Of a DNA stretch of 64,000 bases, positions 21,281 to 30,735 are shown in pieces. Source of the stretch: a virus; the IMG/VR virus record IMGVR_UViG_3300027973_000056, positions 1-64,000 of that record; one strand, given 5' to 3'. Position 1 is the first letter of the stretch, and each line of letters opens with the position of its first letter. The notes under the pieces were generated by a model. That model was not told the origin of the DNA, ran no database searches, and saw only the letters and a list, made by a program, of their open reading frames with translations. Both the position numbers and the translations under genes were made by a program.

Positions 21281-24022
21281 ATGAGAGAAATTAAATCTTT
21301 TGATATTTTTGATACTTTAATATCAAGAACTGTTGAAAATCCGATTGATATTTTTGACATTGTTGAAAAACAATTCCCGTATAATAATTTTAAAAATTTA
21401 CGAATTCAGTCACAAAATCAATCAAACCACACAATGGATTCAATTTATAATGAATTTAAAAATATCACAAATGAATCTGATGAAACCATAAATAAGTTAA
21501 GAGAATTTGAACTAATTACGGAAATGGAAAATACCATACCAATTTTTAGTAATATTTCAAAAATAAAAGACGGTGATATATTTGTTTCTGATATGTACCT
21601 GTCTTCAAATGAAATACGTAAATTACTTGATTATCATAATATAAATAAAAATACGGAGTTATTTGTTTCATCTGGAGGTAAATCAGATGGTACAATGTGG
21701 GAGGCTCTTACACAAACATATAAAATTAATTCTCATTATGGTGACAATTATCATTCTGATATAATGATGGCCTCAAGATATGGAATAAAAGGGGTTTACA
21801 CAGAAGCCTATAAATTCACAGTTTTAGAATCATATCTTATTCGAAATAATGAATTTGAGTTATGTCAACAAATAAGAAAATTTAGACTTGCAAATCCATA
21901 TGATGAAAATACTATAGAATACAAAATATACGAACAACAAATTTCTTATAATATACCAATACTATTATTTATTTGTAATAAACTAGATGAAATTTTAATA
22001 AATGAAAATCGTAATACTGTATTATTTCATTCAAGAGATGGGTGCTTATTAATAAAATTATTTTCTTACTTATACCCACAATATAAATCAATATATTTAC
22101 ATTCTAGCAGAATTATTAATAATGATTATACCGATGACTATATTTCATATTTAAAAGAAAATTATGATAAAGATAGTTGTGTTTTATTTGATTTACATGG
22201 TTCATTAAACAGTGGGAAAAAACTTTTTACATCACTTTTTGAACATTTGCCTAGAATATTTATTTTTGACCTTTCTTATATTGAAAATTATATTAGTGAA
22301 ATAACATATATCACAAATTACTCAAGTAAAATAGAGGAGTTTAATCATGATTATAAAGGAACATTAGTTCAATTTATAAAGAATGAAGATATACGTACCC
22401 CAACTGAGCATCCTCTAAAATATATTGATATAATTCATAGTATTTTTGATTCTTTTATAAAATATTTTGATGTAAATTTGAAAAAAAATCCAATATTGAA
22501 CAATAATGATTTTTTTAAAAAATATTATGTAGAAACTGTATGTAAATCTGAAACTATTTTAAAAAACCAATTTGAATTTTTGAATCTTACCAAATTAGCA
22601 AACAAATATAACTCAGACAAAGGAAACCTTTTTTTGTGTGCTCACCATTACTCTATAAAGTACGAACAAATATTCAATGATATATTAAATTTTAAATTAG
22701 GAAGAAAAGATTTTTCTACATTTGATTTATTAGAAATTGGATTAAATATATCAACCACAGAAGAATCAATCCCATCATTAATGATATGGAATGATTATTT
22801 TAATAAAAATATAAATATTACAGGATTTGATATAGATAATCGTTTTTCAAAATTAAATATAGACCAAAATATAGATATTAAAATTGGTGACCAATCAAGT
22901 GAAAAGGACTTATTACAATTAAAAAATAAAAACTATGACATGATAATTGATGATGGTTATCATGCGTCAAAACATCAACAAATTACATTTAAAACATTGT
23001 GGCAAAACGTAAAACCAGGAGGATATTTTATTATTGAGGATTTACATTACCAACCAGAGCCAGAAACGTGCATAAAAACAAAAGAGTTATTTGAAAATTG
23101 GAAGAGCGATAATTGGATAGAAACTGAGTATATTAACTCAGATGAAATACAAATCATCAAAAAGGATATTGAAAGTATTGAATTTTATGACTCAAGCTCA
23201 AAAAATTGGGGGGATTCCGTAAAAAACGCGTTTGTGTATATTAAAAAAAAAGAAAGAATGAATATTATAAATGAAAACACTATGAATGAAATTATACAAT
23301 ATGAATTTCCAGTACCATCACAGGCGGAAGAAAAATATTATTACACAGATAAATCAGCGATTTTGAATATCAGAAACATTTTAAGTAAAAATGGTAAGTA
23401 TAATTATTGTGAAATTGGTTCTTATTTAGGAGGTTCATTAGTCCCCTTTTTAAGAGACCCTCAATGTGAGTATATACTATCAGTTGATGATAGAGGTAAT
23501 ATACAACCAGATGAAAGGGGTATTAGTTATGATTACAGGCATATTTCAACCCAAACTATGTTAGATACATTATCAAAGCATAGTTTAGATTTAACAAAAT
23601 TAGAAACATTTGATGGTTCTGTACATGAATTAAATAAAAACATCAATAAATTTGATTTAGTTTTTATAGATGGTGAACATACCGATTATGCATGTTTTAG
23701 AGACTTTATGTATTCTCAAAAATACCTAAAAGAAAATTCAGTTGTTATGTTTCATGATAGTACTTTAGTATATAAATCATTAAAAATAATACAAGAATAT
23801 CTGACATGTAATAATATAGTTCATAAATTTATTAAAATTCCAAATTCATCAGTAACGTTTATTTTTTTTGGTGATTATATTTCTTTGTGTACTGAATTTG
23901 AATCAGAAGATGTTGAAATTTTTTATAATAAGTCAGAAGAAGAGGTTCTTTACCATGTTATACAAAATAGAGTAGAGGGAAGTTTTATTATTAAAAATAA
24001 AACATACACAATAGGTGGGTAA
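21281..24022 (+). CDS. three-domain HAD / methyltransferase / methyltransferase protein
   Basis: 913 residues. Residues 1-200 form a HAD domain: KSFDIFDTLISR is motif I, FVSDMYLS motif II, GDNYHSDIMMA motif IV. About 440-655 is a class I methyltransferase of the kind in macrolide and glycan O-methylation: LLEIGLN is the SAM motif, then DMIIDDGYHASKHQQ and KPGGYFIIEDLHY. About 690-890 is a second methyltransferase: YCEIGSYLGGS, LVFIDGEHTDYACFRDF, VVMFHDS. HAD plus methyltransferase chains are typical of capsule and O-antigen clusters, so this may decorate a surface or phage glycan. Very low GC compared with the neighbours suggests recent acquisition. Confidence 0.8.
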   Translation: MREIKSFDIFDTLISRTVENPIDIFDIVEKQFPYNNFKNLRIQSQNQSNHTMDSIYNEFKNITNESDETINKLREFELITEMENTIPIFSNISKIKDGDIFVSDMYLSSNEIRKLLDYHNINKNTELFVSSGGKSDGTMWEALTQTYKINSHYGDNYHSDIMMASRYGIKGVYTEAYKFTVLESYLIRNNEFELCQQIRKFRLANPYDENTIEYKIYEQQISYNIPILLFICNKLDEILINENRNTVLFHSRDGCLLIKLFSYLYPQYKSIYLHSSRIINNDYTDDYISYLKENYDKDSCVLFDLHGSLNSGKKLFTSLFEHLPRIFIFDLSYIENYISEITYITNYSSKIEEFNHDYKGTLVQFIKNEDIRTPTEHPLKYIDIIHSIFDSFIKYFDVNLKKNPILNNNDFFKKYYVETVCKSETILKNQFEFLNLTKLANKYNSDKGNLFLCAHHYSIKYEQIFNDILNFKLGRKDFSTFDLLEIGLNISTTEESIPSLMIWNDYFNKNINITGFDIDNRFSKLNIDQNIDIKIGDQSSEKDLLQLKNKNYDMIIDDGYHASKHQQITFKTLWQNVKPGGYFIIEDLHYQPEPETCIKTKELFENWKSDNWIETEYINSDEIQIIKKDIESIEFYDSSSKNWGDSVKNAFVYIKKKERMNIINENTMNEIIQYEFPVPSQAEEKYYYTDKSAILNIRNILSKNGKYNYCEIGSYLGGSLVPFLRDPQCEYILSVDDRGNIQPDERGISYDYRHISTQTMLDTLSKHSLDLTKLETFDGSVHELNKNINKFDLVFIDGEHTDYACFRDFMYSQKYLKENSVVMFHDSTLVYKSLKIIQEYLTCNNIVHKFIKIPNSSVTFIFFGDYISLCTEFESEDVEIFYNKSEEEVLYHVIQNRVEGSFIIKNKTYTIGG

Positions 24023-24062
24023 CATCTAAAAAAGATTCAATAAAATTTATATAAAAATTTCT

Positions 24063-24070
24063 TATCTTTG
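24063..24070 (+). promoter_or_regulatory. Bacteroidetes-type -7 box TATCTTTG
   Basis: TATCTTTG 15 nt before the ATG at 24086. Confidence 0.6.
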
Positions 24071-24085
24071 ATAAAAGCGGATAAA

Positions 24086-24574
24086 ATGAGTACGGTATTG
24101 GTATTAAATTATGATTACACCCCCCTAAATGTTACAACTATAAGGAGAGGGTTTGTATTGGTAGATAAGGGTAAGGCAGAGGTTGTTAAATCAGATGAAT
24201 CACCTATTATGACTAGTTATAAGATATACATACGCCCTGTAATCATCCGACTTTTAAAATACATCAAATATCAAACAAGAGGATTAAGAGCCAATAGAAC
24301 AAGAATATATAAAAGAGATAGTTATGAATGTGTTTATTGTGGTTCAAAAAAAGATTTGACATTAGACCATGTTTTACCTAAATCAAGAGGTGGTGGAAAC
24401 GAATGGACCAATCTTGTAACATCTTGTTTTAAATGTAATCTTAAAAAAGGTAGTAAAACACCTGATGAAGCCAAGATGACGATGAAACATAGACCTTTCG
24501 CTCCAACATTAATTAATGAGAACGTAGGAATGCAAAAGATTTGGAATGATTATCAAAAATCATTTGTTTATTAG
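24086..24574 (+). CDS. HNH endonuclease
   Basis: 162 residues from MSTVLVLNYDYTPLNV; an upstream in-frame TTG overlaps the promoter and is rejected. The HNH core runs YECVYCGSKKDLTLDHVLPK, then GGNEWTNLVTSCFKCNLKKG. It has two CxxC zinc pairs, the catalytic His in DHV and Asn in TNL. This form, with N-terminal NYDYTPLNV, is a common chromosomal and phage stand-alone HNH family. It may cut DNA during packaging or act as a homing-type nuclease. Confidence 0.9.
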   Translation: MSTVLVLNYDYTPLNVTTIRRGFVLVDKGKAEVVKSDESPIMTSYKIYIRPVIIRLLKYIKYQTRGLRANRTRIYKRDSYECVYCGSKKDLTLDHVLPKSRGGGNEWTNLVTSCFKCNLKKGSKTPDEAKMTMKHRPFAPTLINENVGMQKIWNDYQKSFVY

Positions 24575-24603
24575 AATTTTTTACTAAAATTAAAAATACA
24601 GTT

Positions 24604-24876
24604 ATGTCAATAGAAACTAAATTAAGGGGATTTTTGGTGTTATCAATTTTAATACTATTATGGGAAATGGTTATGTGGAATAATAGTATCATAACCGTGA
24701 AAGAACAAAAAAGTAAAATTGATAGTTTAACAAATATATCTGATAGTCTCCGTGATGAATCATTTGTCAATTCTATTGAAGCCAGTAGATATGAAATTGC
24801 CTTAGAAATTTATAAAGAAAAAAATCCTAAAGCAGTTGAAGAAATTGAATTAATAAAAACAACACAAACAGAATAA
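24604..24876 (+). CDS. membrane-anchored coiled-coil protein
   Basis: 90 residues. One N-terminal transmembrane helix (GFLVLSILILLWEMVMW), followed by a Lys/Glu/Ser helical region (VKEQKSKIDSLTNISDSLRDE) predicted as coiled coil. This layout matches i-spanin or lysis accessory proteins but also many others. It starts 30 nt after the HNH gene and 2 nt before the next gene. Confidence 0.6.
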   Translation: MSIETKLRGFLVLSILILLWEMVMWNNSIITVKEQKSKIDSLTNISDSLRDESFVNSIEASRYEIALEIYKEKNPKAVEEIELIKTTQTE

Positions 24877-24877
24877 A

Positions 24878-25183
24878 ATGCAAGAAGTAAATTACACAAA
24901 TCCAGAAAAAGCAGGTGTAGGACAAAATCCTCAAGACCTAATGAACGCATCTTTAATTTTCGCAAGAGCTTTAGGATTAATCTTAAAGGATGGCGAAGGT
25001 ATTGTAGTTGATGTCGTAGGTGATATCAATTTAGGTGAAGAAGTTAAAAAAGTGATTGTATTTGAACACAAAGACCAAGTACACATTTATAAATGTGAAG
25101 AAGATTTGGTTGAGGGGACTGCAGTAAACATGGACACAAATGAAAAAGGTCCTGAAACGACTGAAGTAGCTGAGGAGGCATAA
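24878..25183 (+). CDS. hypothetical acidic protein, 101 aa
   Basis: MQEVNYTNPEKAGVGQNPQD then ASLIFARALGLILKDGEGIV and VVDVVGDINLGEEVKKVIVF. Acidic tail (PETTEVAEEA). A small soluble protein in an operon with its neighbours; family not recognised. Confidence 0.65.
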   Translation: MQEVNYTNPEKAGVGQNPQDLMNASLIFARALGLILKDGEGIVVDVVGDINLGEEVKKVIVFEHKDQVHIYKCEEDLVEGTAVNMDTNEKGPETTEVAEEA

Positions 25184-25204
25184 TCTTTTTTAAAAATATA
25201 TAAA

Positions 25205-26872
25205 ATGAGGGTACTAGGATTTTCGGTAGGCCATGATAAAGGCGCGGTTATTATTGAGAACGGAAAAGTTGTTGTTGGGATAACCCAAGAAAGACTTTCC
25301 AGAATAAAGCATGATGGTGCATATCAAGGTGGCGTAATACCATTTGAATCAATAAATTATTGTCTAAGCTCTATGGGTATTACACATAGAGATATTGACT
25401 ATTATGTTTATAGTACAACAGAAGTTGAAGATACTGTTTTTAGGCAGTTTTTTGCCAAGTATAGCGACCTTAGAAAAGAAATCTTATATTTCATTCCTCA
25501 CCATTTAGCTCACGCATATTCAGCATTTTTTAGTTCAGGTCTTGAAGAATCTGCAGTTGTTGTTGCGGACGCCTCAGGAAGTATTTTAACCTTTAAAAAC
25601 AAATTAAATCTTTGGTATGAAAAAACCAGAGATGGGTTAGATACCAATGAAGATTGGGCTGAAGGTATATCTATTTTTAAATTTAATAAAACGGAGCATA
25701 ATGAAGTTTATAAAAAATGGATAAAATACCCCGTTCCTCTTGAAACCGATGAATCAACCTCTTTAGGTACAATGTATTCAACAGGTTCATTACAGTTAAT
25801 TTATGAACCTAATAGTCAGACTTGGCCAGCAGGTAAATTAATGGGATTAGCATCTTATGCCGATATGGATATTGTTAATGAAGCTCCTCAATTTGTTCAA
25901 GAATTAGAAGATGATATTTTTATTTCAAATCATAAAATTTATCCAAAAGTTTCTTGGAAATCTGATTTCTTCTCAAGAGCTTGTGTTGCAGGAATTTACC
26001 AAAGGGAACAAGAAAGAGCCTCAATGATTTTAGCTAAAATGGCTAAAAAGTTCACTGATTCAAAAAATATTTGTGTTGTTGGTGGTTCTTTTTTAAACTG
26101 TAATTCAAATGAATTAATTTTAAACTCAGGATTATTTGAGAATTGTTACTTCATACCTCCTAGTGATGATAGTGGTATACCATTAGGATGTGCGTGGTAC
26201 GCATATCAAAAAATAACCGATATTGAATCTACAGAACAATTAATCCCATATTTTGGTAAATCTTACGATAAAGAAGATATTTTTACGGCATTAAATCAAT
26301 TTCCAAATTTAAAGTACACTGAGTATCAGAACTTTGAAGATTTAACTGAAGAAATTTCATATTCTTTAACTCAAAATAGAGTAGTTGGATGGTTCCAAGG
26401 AGGGTCTGAAATTGGCCCAAGAGCATTAGGTAATCGTTCAATATTAGCGTCACCAATACAATCTTGGATGACAGGCCATATCAATAGTGATATTAAAAAA
26501 AGAGAGTGGTATCGACCATTTGCACCTGCTGTAATGTTTGAACACCAATCTGAAATTTTTGAGTCTTCAGATTATTCTCCTTATATGTTAGTAACAACAA
26601 CAGTTAAAGAAGAATGGAGAAATAAAATTCCTGCAGTTACTCACATCGATAATTCCGCAAGACACCAATCAGTTACTGAACAAAATAATCTAAAGTTTTA
26701 TTCTTTAATTAATAAATTTTATGATAAGACAGGAGTACCTGTATTACTTAATACAAGTTTTAATGGGCCATCGGAACCTATTGTTGAAACGCCTTTAGAC
26801 GCTATTAATACATTTTTGGAAACAAATTTAGACATCTTAGTTATTAATAATATTGTTATTATCCGTGAGTAA
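25205..26872 (+). CDS. NodU/CmcH-family carbamoyltransferase
   Basis: 555 residues, full length. The N-terminal Kae1-like ASKHA domain starts GFSVGHDKGAVIIENGKVV and ERLSRIKHDG, with the metal-binding HHLAHAYSAFF and VVVADASGS. The C-terminal YrdC-like carbamoyl domain holds GWFQGGSEIGPRALGNRSIL and the W-Y-R-P-F-A-P-A-V block. These enzymes use carbamoyl phosphate and ATP to carbamoylate hydroxyl groups on sugars, antibiotics or, in some phages, hydroxymethylated bases. The target here is unknown; phage DNA or a surface glycan are the leading options. Confidence 0.9.
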   Translation: MRVLGFSVGHDKGAVIIENGKVVVGITQERLSRIKHDGAYQGGVIPFESINYCLSSMGITHRDIDYYVYSTTEVEDTVFRQFFAKYSDLRKEILYFIPHHLAHAYSAFFSSGLEESAVVVADASGSILTFKNKLNLWYEKTRDGLDTNEDWAEGISIFKFNKTEHNEVYKKWIKYPVPLETDESTSLGTMYSTGSLQLIYEPNSQTWPAGKLMGLASYADMDIVNEAPQFVQELEDDIFISNHKIYPKVSWKSDFFSRACVAGIYQREQERASMILAKMAKKFTDSKNICVVGGSFLNCNSNELILNSGLFENCYFIPPSDDSGIPLGCAWYAYQKITDIESTEQLIPYFGKSYDKEDIFTALNQFPNLKYTEYQNFEDLTEEISYSLTQNRVVGWFQGGSEIGPRALGNRSILASPIQSWMTGHINSDIKKREWYRPFAPAVMFEHQSEIFESSDYSPYMLVTTTVKEEWRNKIPAVTHIDNSARHQSVTEQNNLKFYSLINKFYDKTGVPVLLNTSFNGPSEPIVETPLDAINTFLETNLDILVINNIVIIRE

Positions 26873-26912
26873 TATTTTTTTAGTAAATGTTGTGGGTTTA
26901 AATTAAAATTAC

Positions 26913-26920
26913 TACATTTG
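26913..26920 (+). promoter_or_regulatory. Bacteroidetes-type -7 box TACATTTG
   Basis: TACATTTG 15 nt before the clpP ATG. Confidence 0.65.
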
Positions 26921-26935
26921 TAAAAAATAAAATAC

Positions 26936-27616
26936 ATGAATATAGGACAAGATTTTCAAAACTACTACGTAAAACATTTAGGTAAGTCTTCATTAGACAT
27001 ACACAACTTTTCAAACCATATTGAGTCTTCTATGACTCCGTATATTCTTGAAGAAAGAGAATTAAGAGCAACTCAAATTGACATCTTTTCAAGATTAATG
27101 AGAGATAGAATTTTATGGGTTGCAGGTCCTGTTAATGACCACATGTCCACCATTGTTCAAGCTCAATTAATGTTCTTGGATTCAAACGACAAAGCCGATA
27201 TCACAATGCATATCGATTCTCCTGGTGGAAGTGTTAAATCAGGGTTATCTATGGTTGATGTAATGAATTATATCGCTTGTGATATTAAAACAATTAATAC
27301 AGGTATGGCGGCTTCTATGGGTTCTGTATTATTAGGAGCAGGGACTAAAGGTAAAAGAAGTTCATTGAAATTCTCAAGGACTATGTTACACCAATCTTCT
27401 GGTGGAGCTGGAGGTAATATTCAGGACGCAAGAGTTTCATTTAAAGAGTGGGAGAAAATAAACGACACTTTATTTGACTTATTAGGAGAATATTGTGGTA
27501 AGACATCTGAACAAGTTAAACTTGACGCAACTCGTGATTTATGGTTGGATAGTCAAGAGGCTTTAGATTATGGTATTATTGACGAAATCGTTAAAACAAA
27601 AAAGAAGGGTATTTAA
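26936..27616 (+). CDS. clpP: ClpP-family serine protease
   Basis: 226 residues, slightly longer than bacterial ClpP because of the N-terminus. The nucleophile lies in NTGMAASMGSVLLGAG, the catalytic His in RTMLHQSSGG, and the Asp in ATRDLWLDSQEALDYG. IDSPGGSV is the conserved oxyanion strand. It should form the barrel that degrades proteins unfolded by an IGF-loop Clp ATPase, presumably the one at 1-1965, though host ClpX could also dock. A host-type promoter and a terminator make it a single transcription unit. Confidence 0.93.
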   Translation: MNIGQDFQNYYVKHLGKSSLDIHNFSNHIESSMTPYILEERELRATQIDIFSRLMRDRILWVAGPVNDHMSTIVQAQLMFLDSNDKADITMHIDSPGGSVKSGLSMVDVMNYIACDIKTINTGMAASMGSVLLGAGTKGKRSSLKFSRTMLHQSSGGAGGNIQDARVSFKEWEKINDTLFDLLGEYCGKTSEQVKLDATRDLWLDSQEALDYGIIDEIVKTKKKGI

Positions 27617-27629
27617 CCCTTCTTTTTTT
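27602..27629 (+). terminator. terminator of clpP
   Basis: AAGAAGGGT/ACCCTTCTT stem overlapping the stop codon, then a T-run. Confidence 0.85.
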
Positions 27630-27702
27630 AGACTTTAGAACACCCCCTTTTTTCTTTTTGTTCACCAGTTTATGAAAATAACTTTTTAATGTTATTTTGG
27701 CA

Positions 27703-28422
27703 TTAAGATGTAGCGACTGCAGGTGTTAATGCTTTTTTACCAGCATCTAATAATCCACCAAGTCCACCTCCACTAGAAATATCAGTTTTTAACTTACCAT
27801 AAACATCTGAAGCCTTATCGTTAATTTTTCCAAAAAGACTACAAACAGTAGAACTAAGTTGTTTTTCTAAACTTTCAATAAATTTATAATCTTTAACCGC
27901 TCCACCTAAAGCATTTCTAATAAAAGTATAACCTTGACCCGATAATCCTTTTTCTCTTTGAATCATCATGGCAACAGCCTCAGTTAATGATTCAGCAATT
28001 AATTTAGTTAACTCTTCACAACTTTTAAGTGCTTTTGCAAGTCTTAACGGATTTGAAGTTATAAATGAAACTAAGAAATCTTTAAAATATCCACCAAGTC
28101 CTATTGAACTTAAAAGTGAATTAACTAAAGGTTCAACAATTGTTTGAGCAATGCCTCCTAATGAATTTCCAAAGATTTTACCTAAAAAATCCCATACTTG
28201 TTCATTCATTAAACCTTGTTCTTCAAGATAACCAATTTCTTCAAAAAGAGCATAAGCCATTTTTTGTTGCTTTTCTTCAGATAATCTTTTGAATTTTTTG
28301 ATATTATCTTTTGATTCAATAATCATCATGATTCTACTTTCAACTAATTTTTGCTCAATTAAAAGTTTCTCTTTTCTTTCTTTGGTCTCTAAAATAGACT
28401 TCTTTATTTCTTTTTTTAACAT
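27703..28422 (-). CDS. tagged helical protein, 239 aa
   Basis: Start at MLKKEIKKSILETKERKEKL, just after the upstream stop; a longer frame overlaps the previous gene. Residues 1-24 include LLIEQ, the hydrophobic-x-E-Q leader end. Residues about 95-180 hold hydrophobic, Gly-rich helices (IFGNSLGGIAQTIVEPLVN, SSIGLGGYFKDFLVSF) that could insert in a membrane. Last gene of a four-gene minus-strand unit with 28433, 29453 and 30439. An ejected or internal virion protein is inferred. Confidence 0.65.
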   Translation of the reverse strand: MLKKEIKKSILETKERKEKLLIEQKLVESRIMMIIESKDNIKKFKRLSEEKQQKMAYALFEEIGYLEEQGLMNEQVWDFLGKIFGNSLGGIAQTIVEPLVNSLLSSIGLGGYFKDFLVSFITSNPLRLAKALKSCEELTKLIAESLTEAVAMMIQREKGLSGQGYTFIRNALGGAVKDYKFIESLEKQLSSTVCSLFGKINDKASDVYGKLKTDISSGGGLGGLLDAGKKALTPAVATS

Positions 28423-28432
28423 TGTCTTTTTT

Positions 28433-29434
28433 TTACTGTATTCTCCATTTAGAATCATCACCGTATGACGTTGGGCCACCTTCTTTAACTCCTCTAAGAA
28501 TGTCAACGTAATTGTCAATCTTACTTAAAACTCCTCCCCACTTACCATTAAACTCATTCGCACATGCCTGAACTTTTTCTTTCATCGGTTCAAATGCGTT
28601 AGGTTGAATTCTTTTTTTAGTGATGTAAGCTTGGTAATACGCTTCAATAGTATTTTTACAATCTCCTTTACTTGATGGAGTTTGACTTGATACTGCGAGA
28701 TTAAATTGTTGTTCAATACTTGAACCGTTTGCACCCACGACATTTTCAGGTGGGAAATACATTACTAAATCTTGAGAGAAATATCCTTCACTTGCAGGAC
28801 TAACGACTCTTGAACTCCATGTCTTTGCCTCTTCAGGGTCTAATTCTTTTCTTAATTTAGCTCCTTTGCCTTTCCATTTTTCAATTACTTTAGTTTGGTC
28901 AGGAGTTAATCCTCCCGTAATTCCACTGCCAGGAACACTTCTATATAATGTCACACCATTAACAACTTTCTTTTCAAACATTAATGGGTTTTCTAAATTT
29001 TCACGAGTTGTTTTAATGTCTTTAGCTTCTTGCCATCCACCTTCTTGTTGTATTAAAGAAGTATCCGCAGCATTTGCAGCTGCTGTCGCAGCATTTGCTG
29101 CTGCTGCAGTTGCTTGTTGAACTTCTGAACAATCTAATTTACCTGGAAGGAATTGAAATTTGCCACTTCCGTCAAAAATACCTGCTCTTCCGTCTGCAAA
29201 GAAATATCTAACTTTTCCTGGTGTTTTAGTACTCTCTTGTTTAATTGCAAACTGTAATGCAGGATTCTTAGTTTGCATTGTCACAATTTTACCATTCTTT
29301 ACACATCCATCTGATATTATTTTATTTAATTTACTTTTTAAATCAGAGTCAACTTGTTCTGAAATTAAAGATTTTTTCATTTTGGAATGCATTTCCAAAA
29401 TTGATTCTTTATCTATTTGAGTGATATTATACAT
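28433..29434 (-). CDS. tagged hypothetical protein, 333 aa
   Basis: Leader MYNITQIDKESILEMHSKMK followed by KSLISEQ: a clear example of the shared tag (ILxxH, then LISE-Q at about 30). An Ala-rich segment (about 105-120) precedes a globular C-terminal half with three cysteines. No enzyme motif. Its neighbours also carry the tag, supporting a virion-internal cluster. Confidence 0.65.
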   Translation of the reverse strand: MYNITQIDKESILEMHSKMKKSLISEQVDSDLKSKLNKIISDGCVKNGKIVTMQTKNPALQFAIKQESTKTPGKVRYFFADGRAGIFDGSGKFQFLPGKLDCSEVQQATAAAANAATAAANAADTSLIQQEGGWQEAKDIKTTRENLENPLMFEKKVVNGVTLYRSVPGSGITGGLTPDQTKVIEKWKGKGAKLRKELDPEEAKTWSSRVVSPASEGYFSQDLVMYFPPENVVGANGSSIEQQFNLAVSSQTPSSKGDCKNTIEAYYQAYITKKRIQPNAFEPMKEKVQACANEFNGKWGGVLSKIDNYVDILRGVKEGGPTSYGDDSKWRIQ

Positions 29435-29452
29435 TTTTATATTTTTTTTAAT

Positions 29453-30406
29453 TTAGAAATCATTGCCGTTGATACGTTCTTCTTCCCCTGAAATCTCAGG
29501 TTCAACTACAGCCTTTTCACATATTTTAGTTACGTCAGCATCTGTAAATGTTGTAAATCCTTTACCACTTAATGCCGCTTGAGTTTTTGGACCAAATTTA
29601 CCATCAGTAACTAACCCTAAACATCCTTGTACTTTAGCAATTACATCAGACTTACATCCTTTTGAGTAAGTTCCTGAACAAGATTTATATCCACCTCCTG
29701 AGTTACCACCATCAGTTTTTTTCTGTTCTTCAGGAGTTAATACTATTTCAGTATCTTCAATCATTCCCGCTAAAGGTCTTGTAAACATTTTCCATTCATC
29801 AGGACTATCAGTTAAATCATCTAAAAATTTTAAAAGTCCGCCAGTCACTTTTTTATCTAAAGCACATAAGTCAGGAATTGATTCAACTTTTTGTAATGTA
29901 GACACAATAGCATCTTCATCATCATTCCAGTTACCTTTGGCGTCTTCAATTTGAAAAGCTAAAGTTCGTATCTCACTTTTTGACATTTTAGGGACCAATT
30001 TAGATACTCCAGGTGCTTGACAAACACTTATTACTTGAGCAAATCCATCTTTACCCTTATCTCCATTTACCATCCAATCAACAAGTTTATATAATCCATA
30101 AGCAGCGACTGCACCTACAGCCGCGGGACCTAAGATACCTACGCTCAATAAAGCACCTCCACCAGCACTAAGTCCAGCTAAAGTTCCTGCACCTCCAGCG
30201 AGACCAGCTGCATTTGCCGCTGCTGCCGCTCCACCTGCCAAAGCTCCACCTGTCAAAGCTCCTCCTGTTACCGCTCCAACTTCACCTGGTGAAGGTTGTT
30301 CGGAAATTATTTGTCTATTTTCATTCAAAGTTTTTGATGAATCATATTTCATCATTAACTTCATTTTCTCTAAAGCCTCTTCAGGGCTATATTTTGGTTG
30401 TACCAT
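29453..30406 (-). CDS. tagged protein with hydrophobic Gly/Ala segment and PG-binding-like repeat
   Basis: 317 residues. The leader has EEALEKMKLMMKYD and ends in IISEQ at about 41. Residues about 48-115 are an Ala/Gly-rich hydrophobic region able to span or disrupt a membrane. The C-terminus (SDVIAKVQGCLGLVTDGKFG, PKTQAAL) is a peptidoglycan-binding-type repeat. A membrane-active, wall-binding tagged protein would suit a genome-ejection role (inference). TATTTAT is 17 nt upstream. Confidence 0.65.
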   Translation of the reverse strand: MVQPKYSPEEALEKMKLMMKYDSSKTLNENRQIISEQPSPGEVGAVTGGALTGGALAGGAAAAANAAGLAGGAGTLAGLSAGGGALLSVGILGPAAVGAVAAYGLYKLVDWMVNGDKGKDGFAQVISVCQAPGVSKLVPKMSKSEIRTLAFQIEDAKGNWNDDEDAIVSTLQKVESIPDLCALDKKVTGGLLKFLDDLTDSPDEWKMFTRPLAGMIEDTEIVLTPEEQKKTDGGNSGGGYKSCSGTYSKGCKSDVIAKVQGCLGLVTDGKFGPKTQAALSGKGFTTFTDADVTKICEKAVVEPEISGEEERINGNDF

Positions 30407-30423
30407 GTGATGTATTTTATATT

Positions 30424-30430
30424 ATAAATA
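30424..30430 (-). promoter_or_regulatory. TATTTAT late-promoter-like motif
   Basis: Reverse-strand TATTTAT 17 nt before the ATG at 30406. Confidence 0.45.
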
Positions 30431-30438
30431 TGTTAATT

Positions 30439-30687
30439 CTACCAAATTTTATTTGCGGCTCCTCTATTAAGGCCAGTTTCCCATTTTTCACCTGCAAGTC
30501 CTAATTTGTTTGCTTTACCTCTTGTTAGAGTGTAAGTGTCAGCCCACTTTGGAATTGAGCCTCCTCCACCTCCTGTTGAGGGTGCTGGTGAGGACGCCGC
30601 AGCGTCTTGTTCTCCCATTTCTCCTTTACTATCTTCGTTAGTGTGCTTCTTAAAAAAATCAATAAGGAAATCTACGTCTAATATCAT
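30439..30687 (-). CDS. small protein, 82 aa
   Basis: MILDVDFLIDFFKKHTNEDS helix, an Ala/Ser/Pro/Gly-rich linker (about 30-47), then WADTYTLTRGKANKLGLAGE with basic residues. No known family. TATTTAT lies 4 nt upstream. First gene of the tagged cluster that continues to 27703. Confidence 0.6.
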   Translation of the reverse strand: MILDVDFLIDFFKKHTNEDSKGEMGEQDAAASSPAPSTGGGGGSIPKWADTYTLTRGKANKLGLAGEKWETGLNRGAANKIW

Positions 30688-30691
30688 AGTT

Positions 30692-30698
30692 ATAAATA
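30692..30698 (-). promoter_or_regulatory. TATTTAT late-promoter-like motif
   Basis: Reverse-strand TATTTAT with 4 nt before the ATG at 30687; it adjoins a divergent host-type promoter. Confidence 0.55.
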
Positions 30699-30699
30699 T

Positions 30700-30731
30700 T
30701 TTGTAGTTTGTAAAAAAAAATATTATATTTG
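30700..30731 (+). promoter_or_regulatory. Bacteroidetes sigma promoter
   Basis: TTTG (30700-30703), 20 nt, TATATTTG (30724-30731), 4 nt (CGAT) before the ATG at 30736. Confidence 0.7.
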
Positions 30732-30735
30732 CGAT

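Noticed and set aside
28866-30504. Plus-strand hydrophobic open frames
   Set aside because: Antisense shadows of the Ala/Gly-rich tagged proteins, without promoters or start contexts.
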